Positions 40,071-46,740 of a stretch of 64,000 bases of DNA are shown here, in pieces. The stretch's first letter is position 1, and every line of letters begins with the position of its first letter. Made by a program: the position numbers and the translations under genes. Source of the stretch: Vibrio penaeicida (GTDB lineage Bacteria; Pseudomonadota; Gammaproteobacteria; Enterobacterales; Vibrionaceae). The notes under the pieces are model-generated. The model saw only the letters and a program-made list of their open reading frames with translations. It did no database searches and had not been told where the DNA came from. The stretch lies in NCBI RefSeq assembly GCF_002933855.1, contig NZ_BFAQ01000005.1:1-64000 (forward strand). Reading direction: 5' to 3'.

Positions 40071-40449
40071 TTATTTCAATTTTTTCAGTAGATAGTTCGC
40101 TGTTTGCTGAAGATAATAACCTTGGAAGTATTAACGGCCAGCCCACACCAACAAAAATGCATGCAGTTCGATTAACTTCGAAAATACCGAATCCAGCACC
40201 TAATAGACCACCTATTCCAGAGCCTAATCCCCACATTAAAAACATACCAAGGGATTTATAACCAACATAAGATAGCGCTAAAATACTTGCTTTATTTAAA
40301 GTTTTGACTATGAGAAAGTCCAAACTAACTACCAAAAAACCATATACCGCTGACGCAGTCGCAAATGCAAGCATCGTGGACTCTTCAGCACCCTGATAAA
40401 CACCTTCCGCTCCAAAAGCAAGCGCAAAAATGGATTCATAAAATGTCAT
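40060..40449 (-). CDS. Small integral membrane protein (unknown)
   Basis: A 129-residue protein with about three hydrophobic stretches (ESTMLAFATASAVYGFLVVSLDFLIV, SYVGYKSLGMFLMWGLGSGIGGLLGAGFGIF, ACIFVGVGWPLILPRLL). ATG 40449 is chosen because GGGAGGG lies just upstream; the open frame extends to 40482. It is the first gene of a pair with the PH-like gene. It might be the membrane part of the neighbouring cluster or a separate cargo module; this cannot be decided here. Confidence 0.65.
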   Translation of the reverse strand: MTFYESIFALAFGAEGVYQGAEESTMLAFATASAVYGFLVVSLDFLIVKTLNKASILALSYVGYKSLGMFLMWGLGSGIGGLLGAGFGIFEVNRTACIFVGVGWPLILPRLLSSANSELSTEKIEISGV

Positions 40450-40570
40450 AGAGCCCTCCCCCAAATAAGCATATAATTTCACAAAAACATACCTACGGTA
40501 AACATTTAAGCATCGATACAGGAGAAAATTGTGATGTGTTAAGAATCAATGTGTATTCAATGCCTTGAAC

Positions 40571-40608
40571 GGGGTATGAAGCCCAACGGAACGAAAACGT
40601 ACGCTAAC
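40571..40608 (+). repeat. Left 38-bp Tn3-type terminal inverted repeat
   Basis: Begins GGGGTATGAAGCCC and ends ACGTACGCTAAC. It differs from the right copy by two bases, and is preceded by the TGAAC duplication. Confidence 0.95.
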
Positions 40609-40645
40609 AAAAATCGGGCATGACATTTAAGTTATGACACAGCCA

Positions 40646-40820
40646 GTAGTTGTAGCGGACCGACTTTATAATCCCTTCGACCTGATTTTTATCCGCCATT
40701 TCCGGACCACAATCATTGACTCTATCGAAAACGGTCGGCTCACATTAAGTGGGAATGAGACCACATTAATTGACACTGAGACTGACTTTATCCGGCTCGA
40801 CCTACTTTAATTGACTCTAT
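40646..40820 (+). repeat. Left subterminal inverted repeat, about 175 bp
   Basis: Matches 44829-45002 in inverted orientation at roughly nine of ten positions, with one extra T. It starts GTAGTTGTAGCGGACCGAC and includes repeated words such as GACTTTAT and CACATTAA. It is separated from the 38-bp repeat by unrelated DNA (40609-40645). Confidence 0.9.
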
Positions 40821-40848
40821 ATGAGAACAGTCGGAAAATTCATCAAAA

Positions 40849-40942
40849 CTATCAAAATGTATACTTTGTGATAGCGCTGTAAAGCACCTATCAAAACTAC
40901 TATCATAAGTATCAAATCAAAACCTATAAGAAGATTTGATAG
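40849..40942 (+). promoter_or_regulatory. Putative res site of the resolvase
   Basis: Directly before the resolvase gene. An imperfect palindrome with CTATCA...TGATAG arms and a central GTATAC (40849-40874) fits crossover subsite I. Further TATCAAA/TTTGATA inverted pairs lie at 40888-40918 and 40933-40941. Three-part sites next to tnpR are usual in Tn3 elements. Confidence 0.7.
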
Positions 40943-40945
40943 ATT

Positions 40946-41521
40946 ATGTCCAAAATTGGTTACGCACGAGTTAGCTCAACGGGGCAAAGTCTGGCGGTTC
41001 AGCTAGAGAAACTGAATCAGGAAAAATGCGAGCGCATTTATCAGGAAAAGCGCAGCGGTCGGACTGCGGACAGACCTGAGTTTCAATCCTGTATGAACTA
41101 CTTGCGCGAAGGCGATACATTAATCGTGACGCGTTTAGATCGCCTTGCTCGTTCAGTTGTCCATCTTGCCCAGCTCGCTAAACGCTTTAAGGTTGAGGGC
41201 ATCGATCTACTGGTCATCGACCAAAACATCGATACCAGTACCTCAACAGGCAGACTAATGTTTAACATGCTGGCTTCAATCGCTGAATTTGAGAACGACC
41301 TGCGCACTGAGCGACAGGCTGAAGGGATTGCGAAAGCCAAAGAAAATGGGGTGACGTTTGGGCGACCGCCAAAACTGACTGAGCCCGTCAAACACGATAT
41401 ATATGACCGAAGACAGAAAGGCGCAACCATTAACCAACTCGCGAAAGAATTTCAATTGGGGGAGGCGTCTATTTATCGCGCTATTCGTGCTGTAGCGAAT
41501 TTACATGACGCTTCTGAATAA
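40946..41521 (+). CDS. Serine resolvase/invertase (TnpR-like)
   Basis: A small serine recombinase of 191 residues. Catalytic Ser10 lies in GYARVSSTG; LDRLARSVVHL and the arm AEFENDLRTERQAEGIAKAKENG follow, and the C-terminal DNA-binding helix-turn-helix is INQLAKEFQLGEASIYRAIR. In Tn3 elements this enzyme resolves cointegrates at res; the likely res lies immediately upstream. It is read inward from the left terminal repeat. An invertase role is possible but less likely given the context. Confidence 0.92.
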   Translation: MSKIGYARVSSTGQSLAVQLEKLNQEKCERIYQEKRSGRTADRPEFQSCMNYLREGDTLIVTRLDRLARSVVHLAQLAKRFKVEGIDLLVIDQNIDTSTSTGRLMFNMLASIAEFENDLRTERQAEGIAKAKENGVTFGRPPKLTEPVKHDIYDRRQKGATINQLAKEFQLGEASIYRAIRAVANLHDASE

Positions 41522-41540
41522 CGCATGTCGAGTCTTTGAG

Positions 41541-42062
41541 TTAGTATTGGGAAAGCAATTCAATAATGTCAGAGGGCATATCATCTAAAAAGTTAACGAT
41601 TTCCCTGAACGACTTAGCGTTGTCATCACTTCGGCTATCTGGGTCTGCTTTAGCATCAAGAAGTGTTTTCACCACCTCAAAGATAAACGGCTTTCCCTTA
41701 ATTGCGAGTCTAAGGGCGTTGACACCTTTCTGGTCACGATGCTCTATCAATTTATCGGCACCGTTTTCCAGCAGAAGGCGCATCCCCTCAACGTTACGCT
41801 GGCGCACGGCGTACATCAGAGGCGTATAGCCATAACTGTCGATGGCGTTGACATCTAAGCCTTGGTCAATCAGAAATTGGATGGTCTCATGCGGTACTTG
41901 TTTATTTGTTGATTGAAGGCTCTTGTGCAAGTAAGTCCATTTTTCCTTTTCTGTGACCGCTAAAATATCACATCCGTCATTTATCCAACGTCTCGCCTCT
42001 TCAATTTTTCCTCGTTTAAGAGATTGAAATAGCTTGAACTTTGGTGAATCTATAGAATTCAT
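41541..42062 (-). CDS. Ankyrin-repeat protein, probable immunity protein
   Basis: A 173-residue protein with about three ankyrin repeats: TYLHKSLQSTNKQVPHETIQFLIDQGLDVNAID, YGYTPLMYAVRQRNVEGMRLLLENGADK and KGVNALRLAIKGKPFIFEVVKTLLDAKADPDSR. Ankyrin proteins often protect producers from nuclease toxins. The start codon overlaps the toxin stop by 4 bases (ATGA), so the two are translated together, the usual layout of an effector and its immunity gene. Binding to the GH-E domain is inferred. Confidence 0.85.
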   Translation of the reverse strand: MNSIDSPKFKLFQSLKRGKIEEARRWINDGCDILAVTEKEKWTYLHKSLQSTNKQVPHETIQFLIDQGLDVNAIDSYGYTPLMYAVRQRNVEGMRLLLENGADKLIEHRDQKGVNALRLAIKGKPFIFEVVKTLLDAKADPDSRSDDNAKSFREIVNFLDDMPSDIIELLSQY

Positions 42063-44686
42063 CGGTTACTCCTCTCTTCTAAAAACTCAATCATATCGTC
42101 CTGAATATCATCTAAATCATCATACCCCGGCTTTTCATTCACATGACTGAGGTTGGTTATCCTATCCTCAATCTGGTAATAATCCGGGCGACTGTTCATA
42201 AAATCGTTCAGCTCTTGCTGACTCATCCCAAGCTCCTCAGCAGCGCGAACTACTCGACGGTTTTCTTTGCCGTGCACATGTCCGTATTGCCAGTCGGTTA
42301 GCACATTACCTTTATCATCAATAAATTGACCTTCTCTTTTTTCAGTGCTCGCCTCAATTTGCCGTTTAGTCTCGGCTCGCAGCTTCGGTCGGTCAAGTTT
42401 GGGTTTCGGCTCGCCCGTGGATGCAAACTGCCCCTTCTCATCCCTAGGCTGTTGAGTATACACCACATACAAAGGTGGAATACCCGTAGACTCGGGGAAC
42501 ACCACTACGGTGTCTCGCCAGTCACCTTCTTCTGGAATGGGCAATGTGGTCGTAGCGTTTTCTGTATCGGGAATGGGGGTGACCACAATACTGTCGGGCT
42601 CAAACCCGTCGTCATGGTCTGGGGTAGTTTGCCAGCTGGGGTCACCTTCGTCTATCGGTGTCCAGACCAGTGGTTGGTCGCCTTCCAGCATCACCGAGTA
42701 CTGCCCGTTCTCTTCTCTTGCGTAACGCACCGGAATGCGGGTATCGTCTGTGTGATAAGCGCGAACGCTGGGGTAGTATTCACCTTCTTTAGGGTCAGTC
42801 AGGTGAATACGTACTCGGCTTTGTACGGTTTTTTCCTGTCTAAGTTCATCGTCGGTGTATTGCGTGTCATCCCCGTAGAGCTGTTGCCCAAGGATAAACA
42901 GGGCACCGATGGTGGGGGATTTGAGGCGATAGCCTTCTAACCAACTCTCTGCCAGGTTACCGGCGACTTTCTCAAGCTGGATACCCGCTTTGTCGAGTTC
43001 AGACAGTGGCTTTTCTCTCAGGTTGTCGCCCACCATACCCCCCGAGGTTGCCAAAGCGGTTTGCGTTTGTGCGGCTTGTATCGCTTGCTGAGTTTGAATC
43101 GCTCGTCCAACCATGGGGTTGGCGTGCGCCTGACCAAAGAAAAACGCCCAAGGACCAAAATGGGTGATGGGCTCGTCACTCACTCCGGCATCGATGCACC
43201 CTTCTGGTTGCTCGCAGGATTTGGCAAACACCCGATTAGGGGTAAAGTCAGCCAGCCGCACCACGGGAATGTCATCACTCAACAAACGCTCAGAGTTAAT
43301 GGATTGGATGTGGGTGCCGGACAGAAATCGTTCTGAAAAGTCGTAATGCACATTCAGGGCGTGGTTGTAGGTGCCCATAGGGACTGGGGGCGTGTCAAAG
43401 AGGGATTCTTTTTGGGACGCTTCGACCACTTTCACGTTCAGGCTATGACCCACTGCCAGTGACATGGGGTTTGCATCATAAGCGGGGTTTAACGCCAGCA
43501 GAGCTTTGGGTGTTAACCCGTATTGCTCCGCAATCTGCATCCAGCTTTCGCGCTCTCCTGTATTAGGGTCTCGCGCTACGATGTGGTTTATCGGCTCGGG
43601 CGGGGCTTGGCTCTGCTCATCAGTACTTGCTCGCTCAACGATGGCGTGACTCTGGGTTGCCAGAAGCTGGTTGATATCGAGTTTCACCCCATGAGTAAGC
43701 AGCCAGTCTTCGTTAACGTTCGACAGCTCCTCTAGGGTGATGGGGCGAGGCAAGTAAACGAGATGCTGGTTATCACACACTTTCCCGCCCAACTTCCAAT
43801 ACACCAAAATCGCGGTCTGGTCGGTGTTGTAACCTCTTTCCGTGTTGAGTTGATGAGGCTGAGAAGCGGTGGCGTAATAACCCCAATTGCCGTCACCGAT
43901 AATCCGGTATTCCTGCACCAAAGCGTGGCGGTGAAAATGGTAGTAATAGCCTTGAGTGGGCAGACCTAACCGCTCTCCCACCTGCATCGTAGGAGACACC
44001 GGAATAAAAGCTTCATAGGCGGTGCGGGACCCCAAAGCTCTCACTTTTACGGGATGTTTAGGCGAGATGCCCATCGGAATGTTCGCCACATGAGCCAGCA
44101 GATTTTTGGGTTCGTTAAACGCCGTCAGTACCGTATACAGAGTGCCGTGCTCGGTTTGGCTGTCCATCCAGCGCCCTAGCATGCCTTCTTCTGCGGTTTT
44201 CGCCAGCACAAAGTGAGCTCCGATGTTTTTTCTGAATGACGCCTGTGAGCCTGCCACCTCAACGCTGTATTCGTATTTCAGGGACGGCGCTTCCTCGGTA
44301 CTGTCTGGTAAAGCTGGTTCGGGGACATAGTGCAAAGGCGGTGGAGGCGGTAAGTTCTGGCTGACACCACTGGCGCGACCTCGCATTTGTGTGCGGGCCA
44401 GTAAGGCTTTTTGCCCCGTAGGAGTAACCAGACTTTGCGCCTTTGGATTCACCGCCCAAGTGCGCTGCCCTAATCCTCCAGATTCCTGAACCAGAAGGGG
44501 CACCGCCGGAGTATCGGTCAGCAAAACCATGTGTCCTTGCCGAAGCTGATCTTTGAACAACTCAAGCCTTGTACCCGCTGGCATGGCTTCCTTGAGGGCT
44601 TTCTCATCAAGGTGATGAAAAGCGCCTTCCACGCGGGCGAATTCGTGCGCCATCAGTTCACTTTGTTGGACGGACTTGTAAGCCAC
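42059..44686 (-). CDS. Polymorphic toxin with LysM, S-type pyocin and GH-E nuclease domains
   Basis: An 875-residue antibacterial effector candidate. After a long N-terminal region of unknown type (about 1-365, with a proline-rich linker PPPPPLHYVPEPALP) comes a LysM-like segment (about 368-425, ESWMQIAEQYGLTPKALLALNP). An S-type pyocin domain follows (about 640-760; VRIHLTD, PLVWTPIDEG, VVVFPESTGIPPLYVVYT). The C-terminal toxin domain (785-875) is of the GH-E HNH/endonuclease VII type: WQYGHVHGKENRRVV, GMSQQELNDFMNSRPDYYQ and NLSHVNE. It would cut DNA or RNA. No signal peptide is seen, so type VI secretion is the likeliest export route, though I see no certain MIX or PAAR motif. Confidence 0.88.
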   Translation of the reverse strand: MAYKSVQQSELMAHEFARVEGAFHHLDEKALKEAMPAGTRLELFKDQLRQGHMVLLTDTPAVPLLVQESGGLGQRTWAVNPKAQSLVTPTGQKALLARTQMRGRASGVSQNLPPPPPLHYVPEPALPDSTEEAPSLKYEYSVEVAGSQASFRKNIGAHFVLAKTAEEGMLGRWMDSQTEHGTLYTVLTAFNEPKNLLAHVANIPMGISPKHPVKVRALGSRTAYEAFIPVSPTMQVGERLGLPTQGYYYHFHRHALVQEYRIIGDGNWGYYATASQPHQLNTERGYNTDQTAILVYWKLGGKVCDNQHLVYLPRPITLEELSNVNEDWLLTHGVKLDINQLLATQSHAIVERASTDEQSQAPPEPINHIVARDPNTGERESWMQIAEQYGLTPKALLALNPAYDANPMSLAVGHSLNVKVVEASQKESLFDTPPVPMGTYNHALNVHYDFSERFLSGTHIQSINSERLLSDDIPVVRLADFTPNRVFAKSCEQPEGCIDAGVSDEPITHFGPWAFFFGQAHANPMVGRAIQTQQAIQAAQTQTALATSGGMVGDNLREKPLSELDKAGIQLEKVAGNLAESWLEGYRLKSPTIGALFILGQQLYGDDTQYTDDELRQEKTVQSRVRIHLTDPKEGEYYPSVRAYHTDDTRIPVRYAREENGQYSVMLEGDQPLVWTPIDEGDPSWQTTPDHDDGFEPDSIVVTPIPDTENATTTLPIPEEGDWRDTVVVFPESTGIPPLYVVYTQQPRDEKGQFASTGEPKPKLDRPKLRAETKRQIEASTEKREGQFIDDKGNVLTDWQYGHVHGKENRRVVRAAEELGMSQQELNDFMNSRPDYYQIEDRITNLSHVNEKPGYDDLDDIQDDMIEFLEERSNR

Positions 44687-44828
44687 TGACTGACATCCTT
44701 TTATTTTGTTCTTATGTCAGCAGTTTATCGTGTTGCTATACATCATGATGAGTTAAGTTTGAGACATTAACCCAAAATGACAAACGGGAGATAGCGGTGA
44801 GTGAGGCTATTTATTATGAAGCCTCTGG

Positions 44829-45002
44829 ATAGAATCAATTAATGTGGGTCGAACCGGATAAAGTCGGTCTCAGTGCCAATTAATGTGGTCTCATTCGCAC
44901 TTAATGTGAGCCGACCGTTTTCGATAGAGTCAATGATTGTGGTCCGGAAATGACGGATAAAATCAGGTCGAAGGGATTATAAAGTCGGTCCGCTACACCT
45001 AC
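44829..45002 (-). repeat. Right subterminal inverted repeat, about 174 bp
   Basis: Inverted partner of 40646-40820. It reads through to within 30 bases of the right terminal repeat. It lies upstream of the toxin gene, so it may also contain its promoter. Confidence 0.9.
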
Positions 45003-45032
45003 AGGAACAACCCAAATGGCACGTTTGTGTTT

Positions 45033-45070
45033 GTTAGCGTACGTTTTCGTTCCATTGGGCTTCAAACCCC
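45033..45070 (-). repeat. Right 38-bp Tn3-type terminal inverted repeat
   Basis: On the minus strand it begins GGGGTTTGAAGCCC and ends ACGTACGCTAAC. The TGAAC duplication follows at 45071-45075. Confidence 0.95.
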
Positions 45071-45292
45071 TGAACCAAATACAACAATTGATTTTCTAAC
45101 CTCTATATCAATTGTTTTTAACCATGCTAAAGAGTCCTCATTTTCCATTCCATTGGAGCTTATTCCCCTAATTACACTCTTTTGACGTTTGGGCTGAAAA
45201 TCTACTTCAATGAAATCACAATGGGCACTTTCGATAGCTAAAAAAGCAAACAGGGACGTTAGAAGCTCTTGTGTGTATTTGATTCTGTACAA
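45062..45292 (-). CDS. Short reading frame with its 3' end altered by the Tn3-type insertion
   Basis: A 76-residue frame beginning at TTG 45292 (LYRIKYTQELLTSLFAFLA) whose last three codons lie in the Tn3-type terminal repeat. Rejoining the flanks across the TGAAC duplication ends the frame as FGSRH, so only the last residues changed. There is no good ribosome site or family resemblance; it may be a gene remnant. Confidence 0.3.
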   Translation of the reverse strand: MYRIKYTQELLTSLFAFLAIESAHCDFIEVDFQPKRQKSVIRGISSNGMENEDSLAWLKTIDIEVRKSIVVFGSGV

Positions 45293-45385
45293 GAGTTATA
45301 TGAGGCATCGCCAAGTATTGTGTTAAACAGTGCTAATAATCAGGAAACATCATTAGTTGATCCCGAATTCAAATGATATGGAAGT

Positions 45386-45432
45386 TTGTCGCAGCTAATT
45401 AAATCTTGTCGCATTTATTTATATAAATGACA
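45386..45432. repeat. Right end of the Tn7-like element with two TnsB-site-like repeats
   Basis: TTGTCGCA (minus TGCGACAA) at 45386-45393 and 45406-45413, then the ACA terminus at 45430-45432. The outer repeat lies 19 bases from the end, exactly as at the left end. Only two copies are seen here, against four at the other end. Confidence 0.8.
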
Positions 45433-45437
45433 GCCGC
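45433..45437. repeat. Target site duplication GCCGC, right copy
   Basis: Follows the ACA terminus and matches 23522-23526. Confidence 0.93.
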
Positions 45438-46281
45438 CGCCAACCAGCGCTGCCATGGAACTGGAATGGTGAGGGGAACGAAAAGGCCGTTTCTTCCAGT
45501 TATATTGATTGATTTCTTGCTGGGTGAGTGAGGCAACCGAAGCCGTTTCCATCGCTTCTTGCTCGTCCATATCTGGTAATAGATCACGCAATCGAGACGC
45601 CAGCATGGTTTTTCCTGTTCCCGGAGGACCAAGGAACAAAAGGTTATGATTACCTGCTGCAGCTATCTCTAGCGCACGTTTTCCTTGCTGCTGCCCAATA
45701 ATGTCTTGCAAACAACGAGACGACTCTTGTGTAACTGTGAGTTCGGGGGTCTGGAATAGAGAAAGGGATTTCTGACCACATAAATCAGCGCATACATCCA
45801 ATAAATTGGCTGCTGATTTATGTGTATTTGCCCCAACCAATGCGGCTTGATCGCCATTGGTATCCGGTACTACTAAACAGCGATTATTCTTATTAGCCGC
45901 TAACGCGGCTGGTAACACGCCTTTAACTGATCTCAATTCGCCCGATAAAGCGAGTTCGCCAATAAACTCTATTTGCCCAAGCTTAGTGATGGCGATTTGT
46001 TCTGATGCCGCCAAGATCCCGAGCGCAATAGGTAAGTCGAAGCGCCCACCTTCTTTTGGTAAATCTGCCGGAGCCAGATTCACCGTTATGCGCTTGGCAG
46101 GAAACTCGAAGCCAGAGTTGATAATGGCGCTGCGCACTCTATCACGCGACTCTTTCACCGTTGTTTCAGGCAAGCCCACCAAAGTAAAACCAGGCATACC
46201 ATTACTGATATGCACTTCAACCGTCACCTCTGGAGCTTCCACTCCTACACACGCGCGGCTGTGAATAATTGCTAAAGCCAT
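45438..46281 (-). pseudogene. comM: comM, 5' part (split by transposon)
   Basis: The N-terminal half of ComM: the Lon-protease-like domain (MALAIIHSRACVGVEAPEVTVEVHISNGMPGFTLVGLPE) and the start of the AAA+ domain with Walker A FLGPPGTGKTMLASRL. It breaks after HHSSSMAALVGGG; the frame then runs a few codons into the transposon end and stops at 45415. Walker B and the sensor region are in the other part, so neither piece can work alone as a helicase. The remaining 844 bases join in frame to 22847-23526. Confidence 0.95.
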
Positions 46282-46477
46282 GTTGCATCCTTGCCTATTA
46301 TTTATACACAGTGATAATTTTATAACTATCTAATTTTTAAATAATTATTCACTTTATAGCTTTTTTCCGTACGCGATAAATGTGAAAAAAGTCTTACTTT
46401 TCCCTTGTCATGTAACCAAAGAGTGTGTTACCACTAGAAACGCAAACAATTTCACAACTTTTGAATAATTAGAATTA

Positions 46478-46567
46478 ATGAATTTAACTACTCGCATTAA
46501 CGCACTCGTTGCCCTGATTATCGTGGTCATTATTAGGACCGCGCGGGGGATTGTGGGTAGGAAGTAA
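46478..46567 (+). CDS. ilvL: ilv operon leader peptide
   Basis: A 29-residue leader with dense control codons: after MNLTTRINALVAL comes IIVVII, followed by RTARGIVGRK. Isoleucine, valine and leucine codons make up nearly half. When charged branched-chain tRNAs are scarce, the ribosome stalls here and allows read-through into ilvG. It is too short for ordinary gene prediction; codon content and the terminator that follows support it. Confidence 0.9.
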   Translation: MNLTTRINALVALIIVVIIRTARGIVGRK

Positions 46568-46584
46568 CCACAGAATAGCAAAAA

Positions 46585-46615
46585 CCCCCGCGCTGAGAAG
46601 CTCGGGGGTTTTTTT
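46585..46615 (+). terminator. ilv attenuator
   Basis: CCCCCG (585-590) pairs with CGGGGG (603-608), followed by a T-run to 46615. CCCCCGCG at 46585-46592 can instead pair perfectly with CGCGGGGG at 46542-46549 inside ilvL, giving the alternative antiterminator fold. This is the classic attenuation arrangement. Confidence 0.92.
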
Positions 46616-46740
46616 ATAACTTAAGACATGATTAACCGAACACAATTAGGTTAATACAGGAAGAAATGGGAGCACACGATGTGCAATGGCAATAAAGGGA
46701 TGAAGCCGTTTCATCCCTCGCAAATCGCAGGAGAACAACT

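Larger units (their letters stand above)
40571..45070. mobile_element. Non-autonomous Tn3-family element carrying a toxin-immunity pair
   Basis: Exactly 4500 bp, bounded by 38-bp inverted repeats that begin GGGGT and contain TGGAACGAAAAC or CGGAACGAAAAC, almost the same as the Tn3 terminal repeat as I know it. The 5-bp sequence TGAAC is repeated directly at 40566-40570 and 45071-45075. Inside are a serine resolvase with a res-like region, a toxin gene and an ankyrin gene. No tnpA transposase is present, so movement needs a transposase supplied in trans. Its base composition is visibly richer in G+C than the surrounding cargo. Confidence 0.95.
23527..45432. mobile_element. Tn7-like transposon inserted in comM
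   Basis: A 21,906-bp element with termini TGTGATAT (left) and TGTCATTT (right, inverted), flanked by GCCGC on both sides. Transposition genes tnsA, tnsB, tnsC and tniQ lie at the left, with a zinc-ribbon gene and a TnsE-like gene next to them. Inner TGCGACAA-type repeats lie near both ends. The rest is cargo: orphan genes, a methyltransferase-kinase cluster and a nested Tn3-type unit. The location in comM is the same gene used by Tn6022/AbaR elements of Acinetobacter (established knowledge), so this is probably a member of that wider comM-targeting group. Confidence 0.94.

Noticed and set aside
40946..41521. Resolvase as a phage invertase or part of the Tn7-like machinery
   Set aside because: It lies within the TGAAC-flanked Tn3-type unit next to a res-like site, so it belongs to that unit.
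42326..42940. 204-codon frame on the plus strand inside the toxin gene
   Set aside because: Antisense to a gene with clear domains; open only because of the G+C-rich codon pattern of the toxin.
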